From positions 1-55,079 of the forward strand of contig CAIJLK010000293.1 of NCBI GenBank assembly GCA_903821465.1: a stretch of DNA of 55,079 bases, read 5' to 3'. Below the pieces are notes generated by a model. The model did not search any database. It was not told the origin of the DNA and saw only the letters and a list, made by a program, of their open reading frames with translations. The translations under genes and the position numbers were made by a program. This document shows positions 16,169 through 23,806 of this stretch, piece after piece. The stretch comes from an uncultured Bacteroidota bacterium (GTDB lineage Bacteria; Bacteroidota; Bacteroidia; Chitinophagales; Chitinophagaceae). The stretch's first letter is position 1; each line of letters begins with the position of its first letter.

Positions 16169-16981
16169 TTAGCGGGTTAAAATCCGCTTTAGATTTTCTT
16201 GCATTAAAGTAAACTCATTCAGGTTATGATGTGTACCTCCCTCAATGGTTATAAATTGGTCATTAGCCTTAAAAGCTGCTGTTAATTCTTTCGCATTGCT
16301 TAATGGGATCAGTTTATCTTTTGTTCCATGAAAAATAGTGATCGGTGCTGTTACTTTTTTCAGGTACTCATCGGTTGGTAATTTAAAGTGCAGTAAAGTT
16401 TCTACTGGCAAGATCCAAGTATAATGCCTTACCAATGACACCATGCTTTTATAAGGGGTCTCTAAAATTAATTCTCTGCAATCGCGAATACTGGCTAACT
16501 CTGCTGCAATGCCTGTTCCAATTGATTTTCCGTAAATAATAATTTGATTGGGTTGATATTTAACCCTTACTAATTTATAAATTTGAATCGCTTCTTCGTA
16601 TAAATTGGCTTCAGTAAGCTCACCTGTTGATTTGCCAAATTTGGGATAGTCAGCCATCCAAACTTCCCAACCATTACTTGTAAAATTTTTGACAAATTTC
16701 GCATAGTGGTTGATGTTTTCTTTGTTACCATGAAAATACAGGACCACCCCTTTTTTAATGGAGTCTGGAACGGTAAATGATACTAAATTAAAATGAGTGG
16801 CTTCGTCAATGTCTAAATTAATCTCCTTAAATGGTTGATCAAAATGATAGGGAATGCCATCCGTTAACGCAATAGGGTGAAAAATAATTTTCTCTTGAAG
16901 CCAGTAAAAACTTATTCCAAGAATAGAATAGATCAGTACAAAAATTTTGGTCCAACGAAAGAACTTATTTGATTTTTTCAT
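16169..16981 (-). CDS. Membrane-anchored alpha/beta hydrolase (BEM46/ABHD13-like), copy 1
   Basis: Serine hydrolase with one N-terminal membrane segment (about residues 11-28) and the catalytic domain outside the cytoplasm or at the membrane. Catalytic pieces: oxyanion region LYFHGNKEN, nucleophile Ser in YGKSIGTG, acid Asp in HGTKDKLIP and His in GGTHHNL. It is a diverged paralogue of the next gene upstream (17030-17854): the order QEK.IFHP, YFHGN, FGKSTG and LIPLS/LIPIS matches throughout. 270 residues. Substrate unknown; relatives act on acyl esters or thioesters. Lies 48 bp after copy 2 and 47 bp before the permease gene. Confidence 0.85.
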   Translation of the reverse strand: MKKSNKFFRWTKIFVLIYSILGISFYWLQEKIIFHPIALTDGIPYHFDQPFKEINLDIDEATHFNLVSFTVPDSIKKGVVLYFHGNKENINHYAKFVKNFTSNGWEVWMADYPKFGKSTGELTEANLYEEAIQIYKLVRVKYQPNQIIIYGKSIGTGIAAELASIRDCRELILETPYKSMVSLVRHYTWILPVETLLHFKLPTDEYLKKVTAPITIFHGTKDKLIPLSNAKELTAAFKANDQFITIEGGTHHNLNEFTLMQENLKRILTR

Positions 16982-17029
16982 TTTTTCTAATAACAGCGAA
17001 ACTAAAACAATCTATTCGATAAATCCCAG

Positions 17030-17854
17030 TTAGTATTTCAGGATATCGCGAATAAAATTATGGTACTCATGATAGCTGGGGAGATTATTATGTCCGCCCC
17101 CATGAATGCGAATAAGGGTGATTTTATGGGGATTAATCGCTTGGAGTTTTTCGCTTTGTGAAATAGGGATTAAAAAATCTTTTGTGCCATGAATAATATA
17201 GGTATGGCAGTTAACTTTTCGGATCCATTGATCAGTTCTTAATTTGTACCTCAGCCACCAACGATGCGGTAGGATCGGCAAGAATCGCTCAGCCACTTTA
17301 ATAAAACTATAATAGGGGGCGTCGAGAATTAAATAACGTGGTGAATTGTCCGCCGCGATTTTTGTGGCAAACCCACTCCCCATGCTTCTTCCATAAACTA
17401 GTACATGGTGTTCGGGGCATTTTTTTAATAACTGCTCATAAACGAATTGCATATCATTGAGCATTTCTTTCTCGCTTCTTTTACCAGTGCTCTTTCCAAA
17501 TCCTCGATAGTCAACCAATACAACGTCATATTGAAACCGAAAGAAGTCGCGCGCATATTTTGCCCAACCCTTAATACTTCTTGAATTCCCATGAAAGTAT
17601 AAGATCAATCCTTTGGGCTCTTTGCAATAGAAATGGAGTCCGTTGATACTTACCCCCGGCTCCACATCAAAGAAAAGTTCTTCAAAGGGTGCATCATATT
17701 TGTATTTAAAATCTTGCGGAAGTTTTTCAGGTTTGAAAATAAATTTCTCTTGCACCAAGTAGGCAATTAACAGGATGGCCCCATAGATTAAGATGATATA
17801 AAAAAAAGTTATTTGCAAGTTTCTTAAACAATTAGTTGTTTTAGAAAGATACAA
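17030..17854 (-). CDS. Membrane-anchored alpha/beta hydrolase (BEM46/ABHD13-like), copy 2
   Basis: Paralogue of copy 1 with an N-terminal membrane helix (about 15-33), oxyanion segment LYFHGNSRS, nucleophile Ser in YGRSMGSG, Asp in HGTKDFLIP and His in GGGHNNL. The start is uncertain: the frame begins with TTG at 17854 and has no ATG before residue 130, and a -7-like TATCTTTC (17851-17844) overlaps codons 2-4. A TTG at codon 13 is the alternative and still leaves the membrane helix. Comparison with copy 1 puts the start near codon 7. It lies 38 bp after kup, possibly in one transcript. Confidence 0.82.
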   Translation of the reverse strand: MYLSKTTNCLRNLQITFFYIILIYGAILLIAYLVQEKFIFKPEKLPQDFKYKYDAPFEELFFDVEPGVSINGLHFYCKEPKGLILYFHGNSRSIKGWAKYARDFFRFQYDVVLVDYRGFGKSTGKRSEKEMLNDMQFVYEQLLKKCPEHHVLVYGRSMGSGFATKIAADNSPRYLILDAPYYSFIKVAERFLPILPHRWWLRYKLRTDQWIRKVNCHTYIIHGTKDFLIPISQSEKLQAINPHKITLIRIHGGGHNNLPSYHEYHNFIRDILKY

Positions 17855-17892
17855 TTTTCCTTTTGCAAATCAAGCAGCTAATAAAATGAGAT

Positions 17893-19881
17893 TTATTCGT
17901 ATTCCGTTGAATCGTGGTAAACCCTTTTCAAATTCAGTTTTGAAATTGGTGCAACGATGAGTGGGAATTTCTCAATTGACACATTGCTTGGATCCAATCC
18001 AAAGCCACGTTCCTCGCCAAGACTGATCTCTTTCAACCAGAAATACAATTTCATAACGATTCTTTCAAAAATCGGCAATTCATTATCCTGACTTAGGTAT
18101 TTTTCCAATACAATAAATTGGAAATCACCTACCACATTATTGCGTTCTAGACTTTCGTAACGGCTCGTAATATTTACTTCCTTATTGTTCACAAGTTCTT
18201 CTACCACTTTTCTGAACATAAGATTGATCTTCTGTTCAACCCTGAATCCAAGCCTAAATTCAACCCGAATAATATCATTAGGAATAATATGCTCCACATT
18301 ATATTCGCAGGTATACGGATCGTCTAGTACATCTACGTGAACAAACCAATATATATCGGCCCTCTTTGGCTTTTTATTCATGATCGAATAAATGATTTTG
18401 TGCTCAATCTCCTTTGGATTATTGGCACTGGTCATATAGATCAAATGGGTAGAATATTTGGTGATGGATTTGTCGTTACTCAATTCTTGGATCATAGGAA
18501 TATAATGTTCCATACGTACAAACTCCACATAACGGTTTTTGATCTTCCTGCTTCTATACCATACATACATCACCGCAAATAGTCCGCCCCCAACGATTAA
18601 AGTAACATAACCACCATGCATGAATTTCTCCAGGTTGGCAATTAGGAATGATGTTTCAATGGCGAAGTAAGTGCCTAAATAAATATAGATCCATAGCGGG
18701 AAAACCCTCTTGCTGACCAAGAAATTTGCGAAGAGGATCGAAGTACTGATCATACACAAAGTGATGGCTAAACCGTAAGCGGCACCCATATTAGATGACT
18801 TCTGGAAGAATAATACAACGCCAGTGCAACCCACAAATAATAAAAGGCTAATGCCTGGAATATATAGTTGCCCCTTTTCTTCAGTAGGATATTGGATCTT
18901 CATTTTAGGCCAAAGATTCAGGCGCATGGCTTCACTGATTAAAGTGAAGGAACCTGAGATCAAAGCCTGACTGGCAATAATGGCAGCGATTGTAGAAATG
19001 ATAATACCCGCTAACTTAAACCATTGTGGCATTACACTTATGAATGGGTTGAATCCATCGGCCATAGCCTGCATCGGAATGATGCTATTCCTGTGGTTTG
19101 CTAATAACCAAGCACCCTGACCTAGATAGTTTAAAATCAAACAAATTTTTACAAAGACCCATGAAAAACGAATATTGCCACGGCCACAATGGCCTAAATC
19201 GCTATATAATGCTTCAGCCCCTGTGGTACACAAGAATACAGCGCCTAATAGCCAGAATCCTTTTGGATATCGAGTTAAAAGTTCAAACGCGTAATGTGGA
19301 CTTAAACATTTTAAAATATAGATATCATCCATCAAATGAATAGAACCCAATACAGCAAGCATGGAGAACCAAACAAACATAATTGGACCAAATAACCTTC
19401 CAATAGAGGCTGTTCCAAATTGCTGCACAAAGAACAATGCTGAAATAATGGCAATTACGATAGCCACGATATTATTCTGTGTAATCTCGTGAAATGCTGG
19501 TATTTGTCTTAATCCTTCAATCGCTGATGTAACTGTAATTGGTGGGGTAATAATACCATCTGCCAATAGGGCAGCACCTCCAATCATAGCTGGTAACACC
19601 AACCATCTTTTTCTCCTTCTAACTAAGGCGTACAAACTAAAAATACCACCCTCACCTCTGTTATCGGCCTTAAGTGTAAGGATCACATATTTTACGGTTG
19701 TTTGAAGGGTTAGTGTCCAGATAATACATGACAAGGAACCCAAAATCAGCTCCTCAGAAATAACTCTGCCAGTAATGATTTCATTTAATACGTAGAGGGG
19801 GGATGTTCCGATGTCCCCGTAAATGATGCCCAACGCGATGATCAGACCAGCGGTGGTTGCCTTGTTAAATTGCTTGCTCAC
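17893..19881 (-). CDS. kup: KUP/HAK family potassium uptake protein
   Basis: Proton-coupled potassium importer of the inner membrane. The family signature GIIYGDIGTSPLYV is at residues 18-31, followed by about 12 membrane segments up to residue 460 and a cytoplasmic C-terminal domain of about 200 residues, as in E. coli Kup (622 residues). The N terminus is fixed by SKQFNKATTAGLIIALGII after ATG. First gene of a minus-strand run with the two hydrolases. It is transcribed divergently from 20044; both promoters in the gap use the same -7 sequence TACATTTG. Confidence 0.95.
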   Translation of the reverse strand: MSKQFNKATTAGLIIALGIIYGDIGTSPLYVLNEIITGRVISEELILGSLSCIIWTLTLQTTVKYVILTLKADNRGEGGIFSLYALVRRRKRWLVLPAMIGGAALLADGIITPPITVTSAIEGLRQIPAFHEITQNNIVAIVIAIISALFFVQQFGTASIGRLFGPIMFVWFSMLAVLGSIHLMDDIYILKCLSPHYAFELLTRYPKGFWLLGAVFLCTTGAEALYSDLGHCGRGNIRFSWVFVKICLILNYLGQGAWLLANHRNSIIPMQAMADGFNPFISVMPQWFKLAGIIISTIAAIIASQALISGSFTLISEAMRLNLWPKMKIQYPTEEKGQLYIPGISLLLFVGCTGVVLFFQKSSNMGAAYGLAITLCMISTSILFANFLVSKRVFPLWIYIYLGTYFAIETSFLIANLEKFMHGGYVTLIVGGGLFAVMYVWYRSRKIKNRYVEFVRMEHYIPMIQELSNDKSITKYSTHLIYMTSANNPKEIEHKIIYSIMNKKPKRADIYWFVHVDVLDDPYTCEYNVEHIIPNDIIRVEFRLGFRVEQKINLMFRKVVEELVNNKEVNITSRYESLERNNVVGDFQFIVLEKYLSQDNELPIFERIVMKLYFWLKEISLGEERGFGLDPSNVSIEKFPLIVAPISKLNLKRVYHDSTEYE

Positions 19882-19916
19882 AATTGGTGGGTTAGGATAA
19901 AAATGGTTTTATCCCT

Positions 19917-19924
19917 CAAATGTA
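19917..19924 (-). promoter_or_regulatory. Promoter -7 box of kup
   Basis: TACATTTG on the minus strand, 35 bp before the kup ATG. It is the same octamer as in the divergent promoter at 20026. No clear -33 element. Confidence 0.5.
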
Positions 19925-20004
19925 GCCGTAAAATCAATAGTCTTTATGGAATCTTTATGATTTTTCAATTTTATCTGCATCTAATCTTTACCTTTTATTT
20001 ACAT

Positions 20005-20033
20005 TTTGTTAAAAGCTAGTTACCGTACATTTG
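20005..20033 (+). promoter_or_regulatory. Full Bacteroidota promoter of the 20044 gene
   Basis: TTTG at 20005-20008, 17-bp spacer, TACATTTG at 20026-20033. Transcription would start about 5 bp later, only a few bases before the ATG at 20044 and about 13 before the in-frame ATG at 20053. Confidence 0.65.
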
Positions 20034-20043
20034 AGACACAAAT

Positions 20044-21585
20044 ATGTTTCGAATGCAAAAAACGATTTCTTTTCTCTTTGCAGTTATTTTATTGCTATGT
20101 TCCCAGGTCAATGCCCAAAAGATTCTCTATTCCGAACCCGATAGAGACGATGCCAGAACCTTGAATTTTGAAGTGATTGGAAAAATGAATGGGAATATTC
20201 TCATTTATAAAAACTACCAAAACACACATTTTATAACGGTGCTTGATGCCGAGATGAAGTTGTTAGAAAAAAATAAGCTTGATTTTATTACCGATAAAAT
20301 TCAGGATGTAGACCTTATTCAATACCCCGATTTTGTCTACTTATTTTATCAATATCAAAAACGAAATATCTACTATGCAATGGTAGCTAAGTTAGATGCA
20401 AAGGGTAAAATAATTGATAAGCCTGTTTTATTAGATACCACAACTGATGTAAACAATAATAATACTACAAAGATCTATACGCTGCTTAATAGCGAAAATA
20501 AACAGCAATTAATGCTTTTGAAGATTAGTACTAAAAACGATCGCTCACATATTTTAACAACCTTACTTTATAATAAATCATTAAACCTTCAGAAGCGATC
20601 TAGGATCGTTGTGCCTATGCCTGAGCGAAACGATTTTCTTACAGAATTTGCATTGGATAATGAAGGCGATTTGGTTTGTTTGAAAGGGTCTGGAACTGCT
20701 CAGAACGATAATATCAATAAGATCTCATTGATCTCTAAAACAGCCAATGCAGATACTGTGATGAGTCGCGATTTAAAGATCACCGGAATTTATTTAGATG
20801 ATATTCGCTTGAAATTAGATAATGCAAACAAGCATTATGTTGTTTGCTCTTTTTATAGCAAGCAAAGAAGGGGCAATATCGAAGGCCTGTATTATACTGT
20901 TTGGGATAAATTTCAAAACAAAGCGCTCAATACTTTAAATGCTGTATTTACGGATGAATTTAGATCTGATGCAAAATCTGATGGAAATTTAAAAACCGCT
21001 TTTAATGATTTCTTTTTGAAGAATATTATCCTGAAAAAAGACGGCGGATTTTTTATTGCCGCAGAAGCCGCATATAGCACTACAAAGGGCAATACGATGA
21101 CCAGATGGGATTACCTTTACGGCTCTCCGTATTACTCTGGCATGAATATGGATTATTATTCTTACAATTCTCCATTAGGCTATTATCCTTGGGGCAGATA
21201 CAATTCATTTTCGAATAATACAGTAACTAGGTATTTTGCAGACAATGTTGTGTTACTTTCTTTTAATGCAGCAGGCAAGGTAGAATGGAGCAATGTGATA
21301 AGAAAAGAACAGTTCGATGATAATACAGATAATTTTATTGGATATGGCATTTTGAATACCGGAGATAAAGCGCATTTTTTGTTTAATATTCAGGATAAAA
21401 GAACTACGACCTTAACGGATCAGAGTCTTTCTCCGGATGGACAAATTGATAGAAATCCGACTTTCAAAAATGTTGAAAACGGTTATGAGTTTATGCCTCG
21501 CCATGCTAAGCAAGTTGGCGCTAGGCAAATGGTTGTGCCTTGTCAATTTAGAGGGGCTACTTGTTTTGCAAAAATCGAATTTTAA
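20044..21585 (+). CDS. Secreted protein of unknown function
   Basis: I do not recognise the family. The N terminus is a clear signal peptide (MQKTISFLFAVILLLC...NAQ, cleavage after Ala-Gln near residue 24). The mature part of about 490 residues is rich in beta-type sequence and aromatic residues, without lipobox, metal site or catalytic motif that I can name; a Tyr/Ser/Gly-rich stretch lies near residues 360-395 (YGSPYYSGMNMDYYSYNSP). It may be a beta-propeller-like periplasmic or outer-membrane protein (inference). The start may be the ATG at 20053, three codons further, given how close the promoter is. The next gene begins 10 bp after the stop. Confidence 0.7.
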   Translation: MFRMQKTISFLFAVILLLCSQVNAQKILYSEPDRDDARTLNFEVIGKMNGNILIYKNYQNTHFITVLDAEMKLLEKNKLDFITDKIQDVDLIQYPDFVYLFYQYQKRNIYYAMVAKLDAKGKIIDKPVLLDTTTDVNNNNTTKIYTLLNSENKQQLMLLKISTKNDRSHILTTLLYNKSLNLQKRSRIVVPMPERNDFLTEFALDNEGDLVCLKGSGTAQNDNINKISLISKTANADTVMSRDLKITGIYLDDIRLKLDNANKHYVVCSFYSKQRRGNIEGLYYTVWDKFQNKALNTLNAVFTDEFRSDAKSDGNLKTAFNDFFLKNIILKKDGGFFIAAEAAYSTTKGNTMTRWDYLYGSPYYSGMNMDYYSYNSPLGYYPWGRYNSFSNNTVTRYFADNVVLLSFNAAGKVEWSNVIRKEQFDDNTDNFIGYGILNTGDKAHFLFNIQDKRTTTLTDQSLSPDGQIDRNPTFKNVENGYEFMPRHAKQVGARQMVVPCQFRGATCFAKIEF

Positions 21586-21595
21586 TTTATAAGCT

Positions 21596-22579
21596 GTGGT
21601 ATTTCTTTTTCGCGACAAATCGATCATCAATATTTTTTTTCTAGTACTGCTTAGTATTGCAGTGCATACGCATTTATTCATGTCAACCCCCATTTTGTTG
21701 GTTGACAAATCGGATGGAGTATTATCGATTTTGTTAGCTACTTATTTAACCAATGTTTCTCCAACCTTACTTTTTATTACCTATCAATTAATTATTTTAT
21801 TGCAATCGATCCGATTGAATATGGTGCTGACCGATTTCAGAATGTTTCAGTCAACCAATTATGCTACTGCAATGACATATATTCTGTTTACAGGAATTAT
21901 CAGCCAGTGGTGTTCAATTTCAGCCGCACTAATTAGTAATTCATTAGTACTATGGATTTTTATACTATTGAGTAGACTATATAATAACCAAACACCTAGA
22001 ACATTATTGTTTAACATCGGAATGCTCGTTTCTCTTACCATTATTGCTTATCATCCCACTGCCATATTAATTATGGTTATTTTATTTGCATTAGCTGTTG
22101 TTAGGCCTTTTCGTATTGCAGAGTGGATCTTATTATTGATGGGTGTTTTACTACCTTATTATTTTCTAGCTGCCTACTTATTTCTAACCGATCAGCTTGC
22201 TACCATCAAGCAATACATCCCTTTTATTCAATTCCATTTTCCGGTTATTCATCCAGATCAATGGTTGTGGATTAGTTTGGGCTATTTATTCTTTGCACTG
22301 ATTATCGGAATGCTGTACTGGCAAAAATTTATTAACCGTATGGTGATACAGATCCGCAAAAACTGGTCGGTTATGCTAGTACTCTTACTGATTCTTGTGA
22401 TTGCCCCATTTATTTTTACTGGTGCTGGAATGGATACCGCCATTCTTTGCTTGATCCCGATCGCTGCTTTTGTAGCCAATGCTTTTGGTTATCCTAGACG
22501 TTTGTTAGTGCCCAATTTGCTTTTCTGGCTGGCCATCTTATTAGTTGTTCACAATAATTGGGAGCTCATTAAAAAATAG
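21596..22579 (+). CDS. Polytopic membrane protein, probably DUF6427 family
   Basis: 327 residues with about 9-10 hydrophobic helices and no enzyme motif. Size, helix pattern and Bacteroidota setting suit DUF6427; I recall this family only in outline, so the name is tentative. The start is GTG at 21596; the next Met is at residue 29. It lies 10 bp after the secreted-protein gene and 72 bp before purQ. In general layout (acidic residue near the first loop, short polar loops) it resembles integral membrane proteins of envelope polymer assembly, but no function can be assigned. Confidence 0.72.
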   Translation: MVFLFRDKSIINIFFLVLLSIAVHTHLFMSTPILLVDKSDGVLSILLATYLTNVSPTLLFITYQLIILLQSIRLNMVLTDFRMFQSTNYATAMTYILFTGIISQWCSISAALISNSLVLWIFILLSRLYNNQTPRTLLFNIGMLVSLTIIAYHPTAILIMVILFALAVVRPFRIAEWILLLMGVLLPYYFLAAYLFLTDQLATIKQYIPFIQFHFPVIHPDQWLWISLGYLFFALIIGMLYWQKFINRMVIQIRKNWSVMLVLLLILVIAPFIFTGAGMDTAILCLIPIAAFVANAFGYPRRLLVPNLLFWLAILLVVHNNWELIKK

Positions 22580-22602
22580 GCATTCTTTAACGTGTGAGGC
22601 TT

Positions 22603-22610
22603 TATCTTTG
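22603..22610 (+). promoter_or_regulatory. Promoter -7 box of purQ
   Basis: TATCTTTG, 41 bp before the purQ ATG. No clear TTTG at -33. Confidence 0.5.
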
Positions 22611-22651
22611 GCAGTATTAGAGCACTTTTTGTAAAGATAAATATTTTATAT

Positions 22652-23311
22652 ATGAAGTTTGGAGTGGTGGTATTTCCAGGATCTAACTGCGACAGAGATA
22701 TGCAGGATTCTTTGCAGAATGATTTGGGAAAAGAAGTCATTATGTTATGGCATAAAGACCAAGACTTAAGCATGTTTACAACGGATGATTGTATCGTATT
22801 GCCAGGAGGTTTTTCTTACGGCGATTATTTGCGTTGTGGAGCTATTGCCAGGTTTAGTCCGATGATGAAAAGTGTAATCGAATTTGCCAATAATGGTGGT
22901 AAAGTTTTGGGTGTTTGTAATGGATTCCAAATCCTATGTGAAAGTGGCTTATTGCCAGGTGTTTTACTGCAGAATGCAAATCAGCAATTTGTTTGTAAAA
23001 ATGTATTTATCAAAAACGAACATGGGGAAGCCTTGAAAGTTCCAGTGGCTCACGGCGAAGGACGTTATCATGCAGATGAAGCCACCTTGAATGAGTTGGA
23101 AGCAAATGGTCAAGTCATTTTTAAGTATTGCGATGAAAATGGCAATGAAGCTGTTGATGCAAATCCAAATGGCGCTACCAGAAATATTGCAGGAATTACG
23201 AATAAAAACAGAAATGTTTTTGGTATGATGCCACATCCAGAAAGAGCTACTGCGCAAGCCTTGAGTAATATAGATGGAAAAAAAGTTTTTGAAATACTCG
23301 GATTGAATTAA
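22652..23311 (+). CDS. purQ: Phosphoribosylformylglycinamidine synthase, glutaminase subunit
   Basis: Class I glutamine amidotransferase that supplies ammonia for the fourth step of purine synthesis (FGAR to FGAM). Seen: the N-terminal VVVFPGSNCDRD, oxyanion region LPGGFSYGDYLRCGA at 50-64, nucleophile Cys89 in GVCNGFQILC and the His-Glu pair in MMPHPERA near 202. 219 residues, the size of stand-alone PurQ. The large subunit (PurL) is not in the window. The two DsbD genes follow 25 bp downstream in the same direction, without a terminator in between. Confidence 0.96.
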   Translation: MKFGVVVFPGSNCDRDMQDSLQNDLGKEVIMLWHKDQDLSMFTTDDCIVLPGGFSYGDYLRCGAIARFSPMMKSVIEFANNGGKVLGVCNGFQILCESGLLPGVLLQNANQQFVCKNVFIKNEHGEALKVPVAHGEGRYHADEATLNELEANGQVIFKYCDENGNEAVDANPNGATRNIAGITNKNRNVFGMMPHPERATAQALSNIDGKKVFEILGLN

Positions 23312-23336
23312 GATCCAAAATCGATAAAAAATAAGC

Positions 23337-23801
23337 ATGAAAAAAATACTATTAAGTCTATTTACAATTATACTTGCCATTACTTCATTTGCGCAACCTA
23401 AAGATCCTGTTATTTGGAAATATGAAGCAGTAAAAAAATCAGGGAATAACTATGATGTTGTGATCACTGCAACAATTCCTAAACCCTGGCATTTGTATTC
23501 ACAGAATACAGCCAAAGGCGGACCAATTCCTACCAAAATAACCATCAACTCTAATCCATTAATTTCTGTTTCTGCTGGAAAGGCCAAGGAAATTGGCCAC
23601 CAAGAAAAAGTGTTGGATAAGAATTTTAGTCCCAAAGGTGTTGAGGTTTTATTTTATAGTGAGCAAGTGCAATTTGTACAAAGCATTTCATTGAAGGGTG
23701 CTGTAAAAACAAATATTACTGGAACTGTAGAGTTCATGGTATGTGATGATAGTCAATGTTTGCCTCCAACAAAAAAATCATTTGATATTAAGCTTCAATA
23801 A
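23337..23801 (+). CDS. Stand-alone DsbD alpha-domain protein with redox Cys pair
   Basis: Exported single-domain protein of the immunoglobulin-like DsbD N-terminal family, which hands electrons from the membrane part of DsbD to periplasmic partners. Signal peptide at residues 1-19 (ends SFAQ). The C-terminal MVCDDSQCLPP gives Cys136 and Cys141 (CX4C), in place of the alpha-domain cysteine pair of E. coli DsbD. 154 residues. Five bp upstream of the full-length DsbD gene, whose own N-terminal domain has lost these cysteines, so the two probably act together. Confidence 0.85.
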   Translation: MKKILLSLFTIILAITSFAQPKDPVIWKYEAVKKSGNNYDVVITATIPKPWHLYSQNTAKGGPIPTKITINSNPLISVSAGKAKEIGHQEKVLDKNFSPKGVEVLFYSEQVQFVQSISLKGAVKTNITGTVEFMVCDDSQCLPPTKKSFDIKLQ

Positions 23802-23806
23802 TCTGC

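Noticed and set aside
23337..23801. Small DsbD-like gene as a truncated pseudogene of dsbD
   Set aside because: It has its own signal peptide, intact frame and the redox cysteines that the larger protein lacks, so it looks functional.
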